The notes: generated from the letters alone by a model not told the origin. A DNA stretch of 64,000 nt from JAFAZJ01 sp050183765 (GCA_050183765.1 JBFXAZ010000007.1:1-64000), one strand, 5' to 3'; positions 18,801 to 29,086 are shown, counted from the first letter of the stretch. Program-made: numbers and translations.

Positions 18801-18907
18801 TGCCGGCGCTCTATATCATCTGGTTCCGCATCAAGCCGCCGCCGGAGGAGAGCACGACCGAAGACCATGCGCCCGATGGCGCGGCGCCGGCGCCGGCGCC
18901 GGCTTAA
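15806..18907 (+). CDS. RND-superfamily efflux transporter (AcrB/HAE1-like inner-membrane pump)
   Basis: A 1033-residue proton-driven exporter with the duplicated RND plan: TM1 (LMLISAIAGVFAYDKL), a large periplasmic porter domain, TM2-6, a second porter domain, TM8-12. The relay aspartates in TM4 are visible in LGLLVDDAMIAVEMMM near residue 410. Other family marks are GEDPPFTIKTM-like entry (REEDPPFTIKTM), FQRLLLVMLTAPLAIIG and GVISLIGMVIRNSVILIDQ near the C-terminus. It starts with GTG overlapping the adaptor stop. The REED-PPF entry and short termini suit the cation/multidrug branch close to AcrB/CzcA, but the substrate cannot be told. The C-terminal tail is Ala/Pro-rich. Confidence 0.94.
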   Translation: MSGFNLSDWALRHKSFVLYLMLISAIAGVFAYDKLGREEDPPFTIKTMVVKTLWPGATATEMLQQVTDRIEKKLDEVEGLDFVRSYTKPGESVVFVNLKDTVRAGAVPDTWYQVRKKIGDIKNQFPSGIQGPGFNDEFGDTYSIIYAFTSDGFTPRELRDHVESVRAEILRVPDVAKVDLIGTQDEKVYLEFSTLQLAALGLDINALTQTLQAQNAITPSGAVDAGPERIAIRVSGQFTSERSLATINFRQGGRFFRLSDIAQIRRTYVDPPQPMFRFNGQPAIGLAIAMARNGDAEGLGRNIRARIAELMGDLPIGVDSHLVADQPHVVKEAVGEFTKSLFEAIVIVLGVSFLALGWRPGIVVAVAIPLVLAITFVVMYLLGISLQRISLGALIIALGLLVDDAMIAVEMMMTKLEEGADKVTAATYAYTSTAFPMLTGTLVTVSGFVPVGFAQSGAGEYCFTMFVVITVALIVSWIVAVLFTPLTGVYILSDKLKKHAHGPSRFSRWFHRTLDRALRAKYVVMAATVAVFVLALVGMNFVQQQFFPASDRPEVLVNLTLPQSASLRATSDIVDKVEKLLKADPDVDRWSFYVGQGAVRFYLPLDTQLANDFFAQAVVVTKGFEQRPNVVARLEKAFAGPDYDNVMARVSPLELGPPVGWPLKFRVSGPDAATAREFALRFARVLGEHPATRNINYDWNEPSKVIRVEVDQDRARLLGISSQQLANNINSVLSGTTITQLRDSTYLVDIVARALPEERSELDVLRNLRFEIAGGRNVPLAQIATLSYGLEPPLIWRRQRLPTVTVQADVVPGVEATTIVKQLGKAIADFRAKLPPGYAVVAGGTIEDSAKAQESIFVVFPVMLLLMATILMVQLMSFQRLLLVMLTAPLAIIGVAAALLISGAPMGFVAILGVISLIGMVIRNSVILIDQIDQNVARGEQPWNAVIAATEHRLRPILLTAAAAILGMIPIAPTVFWGPMAYAVMGGLAVATLLTLIFLPALYIIWFRIKPPPEESTTEDHAPDGAAPAPAPA

Positions 18908-18913
18908 GCACCT

Positions 18914-19015
18914 GTCGTCCTGAGCGCGAGCGAAGGACCTCGCTGTGGCGCGGAAGGACGCGAAGCCGGTATATGACCGCGATACCGCCGGAGCCTTCGC
19001 TGCGCTCAGGATGAC
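18914..19015. repeat. Dispersed-type inverted repeat in the pump/enolase gap
   Basis: Left arm 18914-18937 (GTCGTCCTGAGCGCGAGCGA...) and right arm 18994-19015 (...CGCTGCGCTCAGGATGAC) are imperfect reverse complements, separated by ~56 bases. The TCCTGAGCG-AGCGAAGGA core resembles palindromic elements scattered in many alphaproteobacterial genomes. It may act as a bidirectional RNA stem after the pump operon. Confidence 0.6.
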
Positions 19016-19074
19016 GGTGTGAGCTGAAGGAAATGGAAAGATCGCGCCCAGGTCGCGCTGGAGGGAGCACGCCC

Positions 19075-20298
19075 ATGAAGGTTAATTCGAAGATCCGTTC
19101 GATCGAGACGCTCGCCGCCGACGCCGGCTGGCGCAACTACTACTTCGTCAAGGTGACGACAGAGGACGGCATCGTCGGCTGGAGCGAGTACGACGAGGGC
19201 TTCGGCGCGCCGGGCGTCGGCACCGCGATCGGCAAGCTCTCCGCCCGCCTGATCGGCCAGCCGGTGGGCGAGCACGAGCGCCTCTACAACGAGCTCTACA
19301 CGGTGACGCGGCCGGCCGCCGGCGGCGTGGTGGCGCTGGCGCTGGGCGCGATCGAGAACGCGCTGCTCGACGCCAAGGCCAAGGCGCTGGGCGTGCCGTG
19401 CTACGAGCTGCTGGGCGGCAAGATCCGCGACCGCATCAGGGTCTACTGGTCGCACTGCGCCACCTGGCGCATCAACCATCCCGGCTATTTCAAGCCGGCG
19501 ATCACCGATCTCGACGGCGTCGTGTCGATCGGCCGCGAGGTGCGCGAGAAGGGCTTCACGGCGATGAAGACCAACATCTTCATCTACGACCAGCAAAAGA
19601 GGAACCCGAAGGGCTGGCGCCCCGGCTTCGGCTCGCCCAACTACCCCGAGCGCAACGTCGACCGCCACGTGCTGCGGAACCTGCGCATGCATCTGGAGGC
19701 GATCCGCGAGGGCGCCGGCCCCGACGTCGATCTGCTGCTCGACCTCAACTTCAACTGCAGCACCGAGGGCTACCTGAAGATCCTGCGCGAGATCAGGGAC
19801 CTCGACATGTTCTGGATCGAGATCGACACCTACAGCCCCGAGGCGCTGGGCCTGATCCGGCGCCAGAGCCCGCATCCCATCTCATCCTGCGAGACCCTGC
19901 TGGGCATCCGCGAGTTCCTGCCCTATTTCCGCGAGCAAGCGATGGACGTGGCGATCATCGACACGCCGTGGAACGGCGTCTGGCAGTCGATCAAGATCGC
20001 CAACCTGGCCGAGGCGCACGAGGTCAACGTCGCGCCGCACAATTTCTACGGCCATCTCTGCACGATGATGAACGCGCACTTCGCGGCCTGCGTGCCCAAT
20101 TTGCGCATCATGGAGACCGACGTCGATCGCCTCGAATGGGACCACGAGTTGTTCACGCACGTGCCCGAGATCAGGGACGGCCACCTGATCATGCCCAGCC
20201 GCCCCGGCTGGGGCACCGAGCCGAACGAGGAGGCGATCAAGGCGCACCCGCCAAAGCAACAGACCGGTGGTCTTGCCAGCTACGGCCGCAAGTCGTGA
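19075..20298 (+). CDS. Mandelate racemase/muconate-lactonising enzyme family (enolase superfamily)
   Basis: A 407-residue enolase-superfamily enzyme starting at ATG 19075 after GGAGGGAGC. The N-terminal capping domain (MKVNSKIRSIETL to ~residue 120) precedes the TIM barrel. Mg2+ ligands are recognisable: D in LLLDLNFNCS (~residue 225), E in FWIEIDTYSPE (~residue 250) and E in SSCETLLGI (~residue 275). The later HNFYGHL loop may carry a catalytic base. Enzymes of this type abstract the proton alpha to a carboxylate, usually in sugar-acid dehydration or racemisation. The gene is convergent with an Fe-alcohol dehydrogenase and its specificity is unknown. Confidence 0.88.
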   Translation: MKVNSKIRSIETLAADAGWRNYYFVKVTTEDGIVGWSEYDEGFGAPGVGTAIGKLSARLIGQPVGEHERLYNELYTVTRPAAGGVVALALGAIENALLDAKAKALGVPCYELLGGKIRDRIRVYWSHCATWRINHPGYFKPAITDLDGVVSIGREVREKGFTAMKTNIFIYDQQKRNPKGWRPGFGSPNYPERNVDRHVLRNLRMHLEAIREGAGPDVDLLLDLNFNCSTEGYLKILREIRDLDMFWIEIDTYSPEALGLIRRQSPHPISSCETLLGIREFLPYFREQAMDVAIIDTPWNGVWQSIKIANLAEAHEVNVAPHNFYGHLCTMMNAHFAACVPNLRIMETDVDRLEWDHELFTHVPEIRDGHLIMPSRPGWGTEPNEEAIKAHPPKQQTGGLASYGRKS

Positions 20299-20299
20299 G

Positions 20300-21472
20300 T
20301 CAGTAAGCCGCCTTCAGGATTTCCATGACCTGCTCTGGACTCGAGATTGGTCTCGGGTTCGAGTAGGTCCAGTCGTCGAGCATGCAGTTCTTCGCCAGGC
20401 GCGGCAGATCGGCCTCGTCGATCTTCACGTCGCGCAAGGTGCGCGGCATGCCGAGGTCACGGATGAAGGCGTCGAGGATCCTGGCTGGCGGCGTGTTCGG
20501 CTGGCCCAGTGCGGTGGCCACCTCGCGCTGCCGGCCGCCGCTAACGGACGCGTTGTAGTCGAGCACGTAGGGCAGCATCACGCACGAGGTATGGCCGTGC
20601 GGCACGTTGGCCGAGCCGCCGAGGATATGGCCGATGGCGTGGCTGGCGCCCAGCCGCGTCCCCGACACGATGCCCACCATCGACAGCCACGCGCCGATCA
20701 TGCAGCGCAGGCGCGCGTCCAAGTCGTCGGCATTGGCCTTCACCGCCGGCAGCCCGGCGCCCAGCGTGCGCAACGCCTGCAACGCCGTGCCGTCGGTGTA
20801 GTCGTTGGCGTCGAGTGACAGGAAGGTCTCGACCGCATGGTCGACCGCGCGCACGCCGCTGGACAGCCACAGCCACTCCGGCGTGTGCACGGTGATCGCC
20901 GGATCCAGGATTACGGACTCCGGCACGATGCCCCTGTTGATGAAGCTCTGCTTGAGCTTCAGCTTGGTGTTGGTGACGCCGGCGCGGGCGTTGAATTCGC
21001 CGGCCGAGAGCGTGGTCGGTACCGCGATCTGGCGCACTCTCGGTGGCGCGAAGTCGGGCGTGCGGCGTTTGCCGGTCTTGTCATCGACGACACTGCGGAA
21101 CGGCTCCATGGCATCGATATCGCTGATGCCGTGCTCCAGGCAGATCGTGACCGCCTTGCCACCATCGGTCACCGAGCCGCCGCCGATGGTGACCAGCAGG
21201 TCGGCGCCGGCGTCGCGCGCGGCATTGGCGCAGGCGACGACGGCTTCGCGGGGCGAGTGGGCCGGCATGTGGTCGTGCACGCCAGCGAAGCGGTCGCCGA
21301 GCGCCGCCTTCACCTTCTCGATCTCGTCGGTGGCGGTGTTCAGCGTGCGGCCGGACAGGATGAACACGCGCTTCGCCTGGAGGCGGTCGGCCTCCGCCAC
21401 GATTGACTCGGCGGCAGGCTTGCCAAAGATCACGCGATTCATTGCGGTGAAAACCATCGTGCCGGATTGCAT
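20300..21472 (-). CDS. Iron-containing alcohol dehydrogenase (maleylacetate reductase-like)
   Basis: A 390-residue group III (Fe/Zn) alcohol dehydrogenase family member. The Rossmann-like N-terminal half has ADLLVTIGGGSVTDGGKAV (GGGS nucleotide-binding loop, ~residue 97) and AVPTTLSAGEF, where maleylacetate reductases also carry PTTLSG/AE-type sequence. The helical C-terminal half holds the metal-site region SGVRAVDHAVETF and GASHAIGHILGG with histidines. It would reduce or oxidise a carbonyl/alcohol with NAD(P)H. Close similarity to maleylacetate reductase motifs suggests an aromatic or chlorinated ring-cleavage product as substrate, but no other pathway genes are adjacent. Confidence 0.87.
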   Translation of the reverse strand: MQSGTMVFTAMNRVIFGKPAAESIVAEADRLQAKRVFILSGRTLNTATDEIEKVKAALGDRFAGVHDHMPAHSPREAVVACANAARDAGADLLVTIGGGSVTDGGKAVTICLEHGISDIDAMEPFRSVVDDKTGKRRTPDFAPPRVRQIAVPTTLSAGEFNARAGVTNTKLKLKQSFINRGIVPESVILDPAITVHTPEWLWLSSGVRAVDHAVETFLSLDANDYTDGTALQALRTLGAGLPAVKANADDLDARLRCMIGAWLSMVGIVSGTRLGASHAIGHILGGSANVPHGHTSCVMLPYVLDYNASVSGGRQREVATALGQPNTPPARILDAFIRDLGMPRTLRDVKIDEADLPRLAKNCMLDDWTYSNPRPISSPEQVMEILKAAY

Positions 21473-21567
21473 GATTGACCTTTCACGGGCATTGACGATC
21501 TCAGTCTGCGGTTATCTTAATCCTGCCACAACAGCCTGCTGGAGTTCGGGCAGCGAGTACCTCAGCG

Positions 21568-22569
21568 ATGGACTCCCACAATACCAATCCATCCGGGCTA
21601 TCATACTGGGAGCGCGATCCGGGCTTGGGTAGGAGCATTGCCTCGCGCTTCGCCTCTCTCTTCGGTTGGGTTCTTGTCGCGCTGGCCTTCGGCGGCAGTG
21701 CCATTTCCTCGATCTCTTCGGGTGGACCTATCATCGGACCGTGGTGGTGGAGCGCCATCGCCTGTTTCCTTGCCCTCTGCAACGCAACTGCGAACGCCAT
21801 CGCCCTCCGACCGCGTGCGCCTCGAACGCCGACCTCACGCTTGTTCACCATTCGCCGACGCGAGCAGCCGCCGTGCCAGTACTGGGTCGCACCGACCATG
21901 CTGTCATCGCGACTACTACGCCGGGCGCTTGGTCTCAGCGACGTGGTCCGCATCGCGCCGATATGGTGGATCGTCGCCGTTCCGTTGGTCTTTCTTGCGC
22001 TGCCTGACACGATCCCGGCGGCGGTGGGCGCATTGGCGTGTGGCAACGCCAGCGCCTACCTGCCGCTCCTGGGCTGGTGCCACGACGCCATTGCCTTTGC
22101 CGAATCGCGCACTTTGCCGCCCGTGGCACCGAACGTCACGGTGGCTGCGGGCATCATCGTCGTGACGAAGGTCGCCGTCTGGCTCTCCGTCGCGCTATCG
22201 ATCGGCGGCGTGGTGGCGGCAATCTTATTCAGCTGGAAGACGCGGACGTCACCTGCCAGCCTTGTGGCGCGCCGGCGGCTCGTCCTGTGGGCGCACCTCA
22301 ATCCCGTGCGGCCTATCCCCTTGTTCGTGGTCGGGTGCGCGTTGATCGCGCTATACGACACGATCGTGCGGCTGGCCTTCTACGGCGCGATCGCCGTCGC
22401 GCCGCCTGTTGTGACAACCGCGAACCTGGCAGCGTTCGTCGTGTGGGCCGTCGCGGGCGCCGTGTTTGTCCACTTGGTGGCGGGCGGCATCTATGCCCAG
22501 ATCGTCGAACGACGGATCGCCTCTTGGCTCGGCAACAGTGAGCCCAAGCCGTTGTTCGGCAATGAGTAG
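21568..22569 (+). CDS. Unrecognised polytopic membrane protein
   Basis: A 333-residue protein with no domain I recognise. It has about six to seven hydrophobic segments: SLFGWVLVALAFGGSAISSI, WWWSAIACFLALCNATANAIAL, IAPIWWIVAVPLVFLALP, VAAGIIVVTKVAVWLSVALS, LFVVGCALIALYDTIVRL and FVVWAVAGAVFVHLVAGGIY. A basic cytoplasmic loop (RPRAPRTPTSRLFTIRRRE) follows the second. No signal peptide. Its codon use is a little less G/C-biased than its neighbours, so it may be a recent arrival. It stands alone between convergent and divergent genes, with a hairpin after its stop. No function can be assigned. Confidence 0.7.
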   Translation: MDSHNTNPSGLSYWERDPGLGRSIASRFASLFGWVLVALAFGGSAISSISSGGPIIGPWWWSAIACFLALCNATANAIALRPRAPRTPTSRLFTIRRREQPPCQYWVAPTMLSSRLLRRALGLSDVVRIAPIWWIVAVPLVFLALPDTIPAAVGALACGNASAYLPLLGWCHDAIAFAESRTLPPVAPNVTVAAGIIVVTKVAVWLSVALSIGGVVAAILFSWKTRTSPASLVARRRLVLWAHLNPVRPIPLFVVGCALIALYDTIVRLAFYGAIAVAPPVVTTANLAAFVVWAVAGAVFVHLVAGGIYAQIVERRIASWLGNSEPKPLFGNE

Positions 22570-22592
22570 TCGGGACGACGGGTGCCGATCGA

Positions 22593-22617
22593 GAGAGCCG
22601 GGATCGCTCCGGCCCTC
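22593..22617. terminator. Hairpin between convergent genes
   Basis: GAGAGCCGG / CCGGCCCTC form a 9-bp stem with one mismatch and a seven-base loop, placed between the ends of the membrane-protein gene and icd. It could serve both directions. No T run. Confidence 0.4.
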
Positions 22618-22641
22618 TGACTAGATGTCAGATGCTCGAGA

Positions 22642-23859
22642 CTACCACTTCGCCATGCGCTCCTTGAGCATGCCGTCGAGCGTGTCGAGGAATTGCTGCG
22701 TCGTCTGCCACGGCTGATTGGGGCCGATCAGCAGCGCGAGGTCCTTGGTCATCTTGCCGCCCTCGACGGCATCGACGCAGACCGTCTCCAGGGTCTCTGC
22801 GAACTTCACCACATCGGGCGTGCCGTCGAAGGTGCCGCGGTACTTCAGGCCCTGCGTCCAGGCGAAGATGGAGGCGATCGGGTTTGTCGACGTCGCCTTG
22901 CCCTTCTGGTGCTCGCGGTAGTGGCGCGTCACGGTGCCGTGCGCCGCCTCGGCCTCGACCGTCCTGCCGTCGGGCGTCAGCAGCACCGAGGTCATCAGGC
23001 CAAGCGACCCGAAGCCCTGGGCAACGGTGTCGGACTGCACGTCGCCGTCGTAGTTCTTGCACGCCCAGACGAAGCCGCCTTCCCACTTCAGCGCCGAGGC
23101 GACCATGTCGTCGATCAGGCGGTGCTGATAGGTGATGCCCCTGGCCTTGAACTGTTCGGCGAACTCCTCGTCGAAGACCTTCTGGAACAGATCCATGAAG
23201 CGGCCGTCGTAGCGCTTGAGGATGGTGTTCTTGGTCGACAGGTAGACCGGCCAGCCGCGCATCAGGCCGTAGTTGAACGCGCTGCGCGCGAAGCCGACGA
23301 TCGACTCGTCGATGTTGTACATCGCCATGGCGACGCCGCCGCTCGGGAAGTCGAAGACGTCGTGCTCGATGACCTTGCCGTCCTCGCCCTCGAACCTGAT
23401 GGTGAGCTTGCCCTTGCCGGGCACGACGAAGTCGGTGGCGCGGTACTGGTCGCCGAAGGCATGGCGGCCGATCACGATCGGCTTGGTCCAGCTCGGCACC
23501 AGGCGCGGCACGTTCCGGCAGACGATCGGCTCGCGGAAGATGGTGCCGCCGATGATGTTGCGGATGGTGCCGTTGGGCGACTTCCACATCTCCTTGAGAT
23601 TGAACTCCTTCACGCGGCCCTCGTCCGGCGTGATGGTGGCGCACTTCACGGCGACGCCGAACTGCTGCGTCGCCTTTGCGGAGTCCACGGTGACCTGATC
23701 GCCGGTCCTGTCACGGTTCTCGATCCCGAGGTCGTAATACTTCAGGTCGATGTCGAGATAGGGAAGGATCAGCTTGTCCTTGATGAACGCCCACATGATG
23801 CGGGTCATCTCGTCGCCGTCCATCTCGACGATCGGGCTCTTCACCTTGATCTTCGGCAT
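22642..23859 (-). CDS. icd: NADP-dependent isocitrate dehydrogenase, dimeric type
   Basis: A 405-residue homodimeric NADP-IDH of the eukaryote-like/alphaproteobacterial subfamily, converting isocitrate to 2-oxoglutarate, CO2 and NADPH in the TCA cycle. The start ATG 23859 gives MPKIKVKSPIVEMDGDEMTR, the standard N-terminus. Conserved segments include SPNGTIRNIIGGTIFREP (substrate serine and arginines), YDGRFMDLFQ, LIDDMVASALKWEGG (metal aspartates), GSLGLMTSVL and AAHGTVTRHYREHQKG (NADP site). Full length. A second, unrelated monomeric NADP-IDH gene lies just upstream in the same direction, separated by a palindromic repeat element. Confidence 0.95.
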   Translation of the reverse strand: MPKIKVKSPIVEMDGDEMTRIMWAFIKDKLILPYLDIDLKYYDLGIENRDRTGDQVTVDSAKATQQFGVAVKCATITPDEGRVKEFNLKEMWKSPNGTIRNIIGGTIFREPIVCRNVPRLVPSWTKPIVIGRHAFGDQYRATDFVVPGKGKLTIRFEGEDGKVIEHDVFDFPSGGVAMAMYNIDESIVGFARSAFNYGLMRGWPVYLSTKNTILKRYDGRFMDLFQKVFDEEFAEQFKARGITYQHRLIDDMVASALKWEGGFVWACKNYDGDVQSDTVAQGFGSLGLMTSVLLTPDGRTVEAEAAHGTVTRHYREHQKGKATSTNPIASIFAWTQGLKYRGTFDGTPDVVKFAETLETVCVDAVEGGKMTKDLALLIGPNQPWQTTQQFLDTLDGMLKERMAKW

Positions 23860-23929
23860 CGTGCTTCCTGTCGTTCGGCGAGCCGCCCCGGCCGCCTGCG
23901 GCGGGACCGCTATGCATCGCCCATGTATT

Positions 23930-24083
23930 CCTTCTCCCCGCGAAGGCGGGGAGAAGGTGCCCGAAGGGTGCATGAGGGGCTTCGCGGAGCCTCGACAACG
24001 ACGGCATTCGTTGTGGCGAGCGGAAGCCCCTCATCCGCCTCGCTGACGCTCGGCACCTTCTCCCCGCCTGCGCGGGGAGAAGG
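23930..24083. repeat. Composite palindromic (REP/mosaic-like) element between the two icd genes
   Basis: The segment starts and ends with short hairpins of the same type, CTTCTCCCCGC-N-GCGGGGAGAAGG at 23931-23957 and at 24057-24083. Their inner flanks are also mutually complementary: GGTGCCCGAAGGGTGCATGAGGGGCTTC on the left reads as an imperfect reverse complement of GAAGCCCCTCATCCGC...CGGCACC on the right. The whole could fold as one long branched stem. Such GGGGAGAAGG elements are dispersed in many GC-rich proteobacteria. It separates the stop of the upstream icd2 from icd. Confidence 0.75.
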
Positions 24084-24107
24084 ACAGAATGCCATACCGA
24101 CGCCGTG

Positions 24108-26330
<2,223 letters not shown>

Positions 26331-26473
26331 GCCTGCACCTCCGTGCGCCGCTTTCGTTCGGCCGAGTTGATCGATTGCTGATCGCGGGCTGTCTTGTTGC
26401 ACCACCGCGAGGCAAAGGCAATCTCACGCCGCCGGGCGCGGCAAGGCGGCGCTGGGCCGCCCGACAACGGCGC

Positions 26474-27058
26474 CTACATGCGGTCCAGCGGCTTCATCAG
26501 CGAGCCGCGCGGCATGCTCTGCAGGGTCGGCAGCACGTCGGCGGCGGCATCGACGAAGCGGATGGAGTCGCGCACGTTGACGCTGGCGAAGCGCCTGTTG
26601 ATGACGCGCTCGATCAGGTCGAGCAGGGGCGTCCAGTAGCCGGCGGTGTTCAGCATCACCATCGGCTTGTCGTGCAGCGCCAAGGTGCGCCACGACATGA
26701 TCTCGAACAGCTCCTCCAGGGTGCCGATGCCGCCGGGCAGCACGACGAAGGCGTCCGAGCGCTCGAACATGGCCATCTTGCGCTCATGCATGGTGGTGAC
26801 GATCACCGGCTCGCTCAGCCGCCCGTGGCCGGCCTCGGCGCGGATCAGGAAGTCGGGGATGACGCCCACCACGTAGCCGCCGGCATCCAGGGCGGCGTCG
26901 GCCACCGCGCCCATCAGGCCCAGCCCGCCGCCGCCATAGACCAGGGTGACGCCGGCCTGCGCCAGCAGGGCGCCGAAGCGCCGAGCCTCCTCGACGTAGA
27001 CCGGCTCGTCGCCGGGGCGCGAGCCGCAGAAGACACAGATCGAACGAATAATTGACAT
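26474..27058 (-). CDS. LOG family protein (cytokinin riboside-monophosphate phosphoribohydrolase-like)
   Basis: A 194-residue LOG/TIGR00730 protein, often misnamed lysine decarboxylase. Start at ATG 27058 gives MSIIRSICVFCGSRPGDEP. The nucleotide-binding glycine loop TLVYGGGGLGLMGAVADAAL and the diagnostic PGGIGTLEELFEIMSW motif (PGGxGTxxE, residues ~107-122) with the upstream MHERKMAM arginine/lysine pair are complete. These enzymes hydrolyse N6-modified AMP to the free base and ribose 5-phosphate; many bacterial members simply cleave AMP-like nucleotides. It is divergent from the LysM gene and upstream of icd2 with a 143-base gap that contains no clear gene. Confidence 0.9.
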   Translation of the reverse strand: MSIIRSICVFCGSRPGDEPVYVEEARRFGALLAQAGVTLVYGGGGLGLMGAVADAALDAGGYVVGVIPDFLIRAEAGHGRLSEPVIVTTMHERKMAMFERSDAFVVLPGGIGTLEELFEIMSWRTLALHDKPMVMLNTAGYWTPLLDLIERVINRRFASVNVRDSIRFVDAAADVLPTLQSMPRGSLMKPLDRM

Positions 27059-27173
27059 CACGGGTCGGGAAGCGGGAGAGGGGAGGGAGGCCGACGGTTT
27101 TCCGCCGGGCGCATGTTTGCCATGATTGTGGTGGCATGAACGCTGGAAATCGTCCAGCCCGGCCAGGAGCACG

Positions 27174-29081
27174 ATGACAGATACAGCCAAGCCGCCTGTC
27201 CCTCCGTCCGACACCGGCGCGCTGCCGACGGACGAGGAGGCGATCCGCGCCGCGGTTTCGGCGCTGGCGGCACGCCTGGCGCCGGATGGTACGCCCCAGA
27301 AACCTGCCACCAGCACAGGTGGCGTGACCCTGGCGCCGGCCGCGGTTGCGGCCACGCCGCCCGCCGGCGACGCGCCGGTGACCGTGATCCCGGGCCGCGC
27401 GGCGTCGCCGCCGCCGGCTGACCCAGTTGCGCCCGTCGCGGTCGCCGCTCCGCGCGTCGATCGCGCGGCGGTGCCCGGTCGGATCACCAGCCTGCCGGTG
27501 CCGCCGCGCCGACGATCCGGTCGTTTGGCCGTATGGCTGCTGCTACTGTTGCTGCTGATCGCGGGCGGCGTCTGGCTGATGCGCGATCACCCCCGCGTCG
27601 CCGCGCTGCTCGATGGGCTGCGGACACCCGGCGGCGAACCCAAGCTCGCCACCGCTCCGCCCAAGCCGGCAGGCCCGCCGACTGCGACCCCGGCCCCGAC
27701 CGCGGTGACTCCGGCGCCGGCGCCGGCGCCCGCGCCCAGTGCGCCTCCGGCGACAGAGCCACAGAAGGTTGAGACCCCGCCCGCGGCACCCGCACCGCCG
27801 ACCGAGCCGGCCACGGCGACGCCAGCGCCGCCGCCCGCAGTGTCCTCGCCACCTTCCGAGCCGACCCCGGCTACGCCTGCACCGGCCGCACCGCCCGCGG
27901 CGTCCTCACCGCCGACCGAGCCGGCGCCGGTCCCGCCGGCACCGGCCGTCCCGCCTGCGGCGTCCTCACCGCCGACCGAGCCGGCCCCGGCCACGGCGAC
28001 ACCTGCGCCGCCTGCCGCCGCTTCGCCGCCGACTGCGGCGGCTCCGGGTACGGCGACACCGACGCCGCCGCCTGCTCCCAGCGCGCCTCCGGGCACAGCG
28101 CCCCAGAAGGTCGAGGCGCCGCCGGCGCCCCAGCCGCCACCGGTAGGCGCTGCGCCGCCGAAGCAGGATGCCGCGGCAGCGCCGCCGACCTTCGACAATG
28201 TCTTCGTGCGCGACGGCCGCGCGGTGGTTTCAGGCCGGGCACCGGCGGGCTCGAGGGTCGAGGTTCAGGTCGATGGCCGCACGGTCGCCACGGTCGACTC
28301 CGACTCCGGTGGCGAGTGGGTGGCGATTCTCGATGCTCCGCTACCGCCCGGCGGCCACGAGGTGCGCCTGGTCCAGACGCCGCCCGGCGGCAGGCCGGTG
28401 CCTTCGGACCGCACCGTCGCCGTCGTGATCCCGGCGGCTGCCGAACCGCCGCCGCTCCCGGCCACTCCACCTGTCGCATCCGTGCCGCCGGCGGCAGCGC
28501 CGAAGCCGAGTGCGCCAGCCCAGGCGCAGCCACCATCGGCCGCGCCTTCACCGCGCCCGGCCGCAGCCCCCCTGGTGGTCGCAACCCCGACCGCGCCGGG
28601 CGGCGCCAGCCGCGTGCTGCAGAGCCCGCCGCTGGCCCGTGCCGGCGACCTGGTGCTGCAGACCGTCGACTACGACGAGCTTGGCCGCCTGACGGTCTCC
28701 GGTCAGGCCAACCCCGGCGAGACGGTGCGCGTCTATCTCAACAACGCGCCGCTGGGCTACGCCGTCGCGGGCCCCGACGGCAGGTGGACGCTCTCGCCAG
28801 GCCAGGCGACACCGCACGGTCCGCAGCGCCTGCGGGTCGATCGCCTCACCGCCGGCGGCCCCGGCGTGGCGCATCGGCTCGAGGTCCCGTTCGAGCGGGT
28901 GAGAGTGAAGCCCGGCGATTCGGTGACCATCGTGCGCGGCGACAACCTCTGGAACATCGCCCGCAGTGCCCTGGGCGGCGGCGAGCGCTATACCGCGATC
29001 TACGAGGCCAACCGCAACCAGATCCGCGATCCCAACCTGATCTATCCCGGCCAGGTGTTCGTCATCCCGAAGCCCCGATAA
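27174..29081 (+). CDS. Single-pass envelope protein with Pro/Ala repeats, Ig-like domains and C-terminal LysM
   Basis: A 635-residue protein from ATG 27174 (CAGGAGCACG upstream). Residues 1-110 are soluble and low in structure. One membrane helix, LAVWLLLLLLLIAGGVWLM, lies at ~115-135 after an arginine-rich stop, so the rest is periplasmic. Residues ~155-335 are almost pure Pro/Ala/Thr/Ser with a 20-residue tandem repeat. A beta-sandwich segment follows (VFVRDGRAVVSGRAPAGS...), a second Pro-rich linker, another Ig-like segment (LTVSGQANPGETVRVYLNN), and a LysM at the end (VRGDNLWNIARSALGGG ... IYPGQVFVIPKPR). It probably binds peptidoglycan across the periplasm. It ends six bases before psd. 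Confidence 0.85.
   Translation: MTDTAKPPVPPSDTGALPTDEEAIRAAVSALAARLAPDGTPQKPATSTGGVTLAPAAVAATPPAGDAPVTVIPGRAASPPPADPVAPVAVAAPRVDRAAVPGRITSLPVPPRRRSGRLAVWLLLLLLLIAGGVWLMRDHPRVAALLDGLRTPGGEPKLATAPPKPAGPPTATPAPTAVTPAPAPAPAPSAPPATEPQKVETPPAAPAPPTEPATATPAPPPAVSSPPSEPTPATPAPAAPPAASSPPTEPAPVPPAPAVPPAASSPPTEPAPATATPAPPAAASPPTAAAPGTATPTPPPAPSAPPGTAPQKVEAPPAPQPPPVGAAPPKQDAAAAPPTFDNVFVRDGRAVVSGRAPAGSRVEVQVDGRTVATVDSDSGGEWVAILDAPLPPGGHEVRLVQTPPGGRPVPSDRTVAVVIPAAAEPPPLPATPPVASVPPAAAPKPSAPAQAQPPSAAPSPRPAAAPLVVATPTAPGGASRVLQSPPLARAGDLVLQTVDYDELGRLTVSGQANPGETVRVYLNNAPLGYAVAGPDGRWTLSPGQATPHGPQRLRVDRLTAGGPGVAHRLEVPFERVRVKPGDSVTIVRGDNLWNIARSALGGGERYTAIYEANRNQIRDPNLIYPGQVFVIPKPR
27840..28019 (+). repeat. 60-bp in-frame tandem repeat, about three copies
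   Basis: Copies begin near 27841, 27901 and 27961 with exact 60-base spacing. The last two share CGTCCTCACCGCCGACCGAG identically; the first is diverged. The unit encodes 20 residues of the type AASSPPTEPAP and lengthens the Pro-rich spacer of the LysM protein. Confidence 0.8.
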
Positions 29082-29086
29082 AGCCC

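Noticed and set aside
15686..18868. Very long open frame opposite the RND pump gene (and a similar one at 36964-40980 opposite cpaE-tadB)
   Set aside because: Composition is His/Arg/Asp-rich with no domain. It arises because a GC-rich coding strand leaves few stops in the complementary frames. The plus-strand genes have clear families.
26427..26451. Terminator after the LOG gene (CGCCGCC/GGCGGCG)
   Set aside because: Only a seven-base GC stem with an eleven-base loop and no T run in GC-rich DNA; chance occurrence is likely.
27840..28019. CRISPR-like regular repeats
   Set aside because: Units are 60 bases, in frame and coding for Pro/Ala spacer; there are no unique spacers between conserved repeats and no cas genes.
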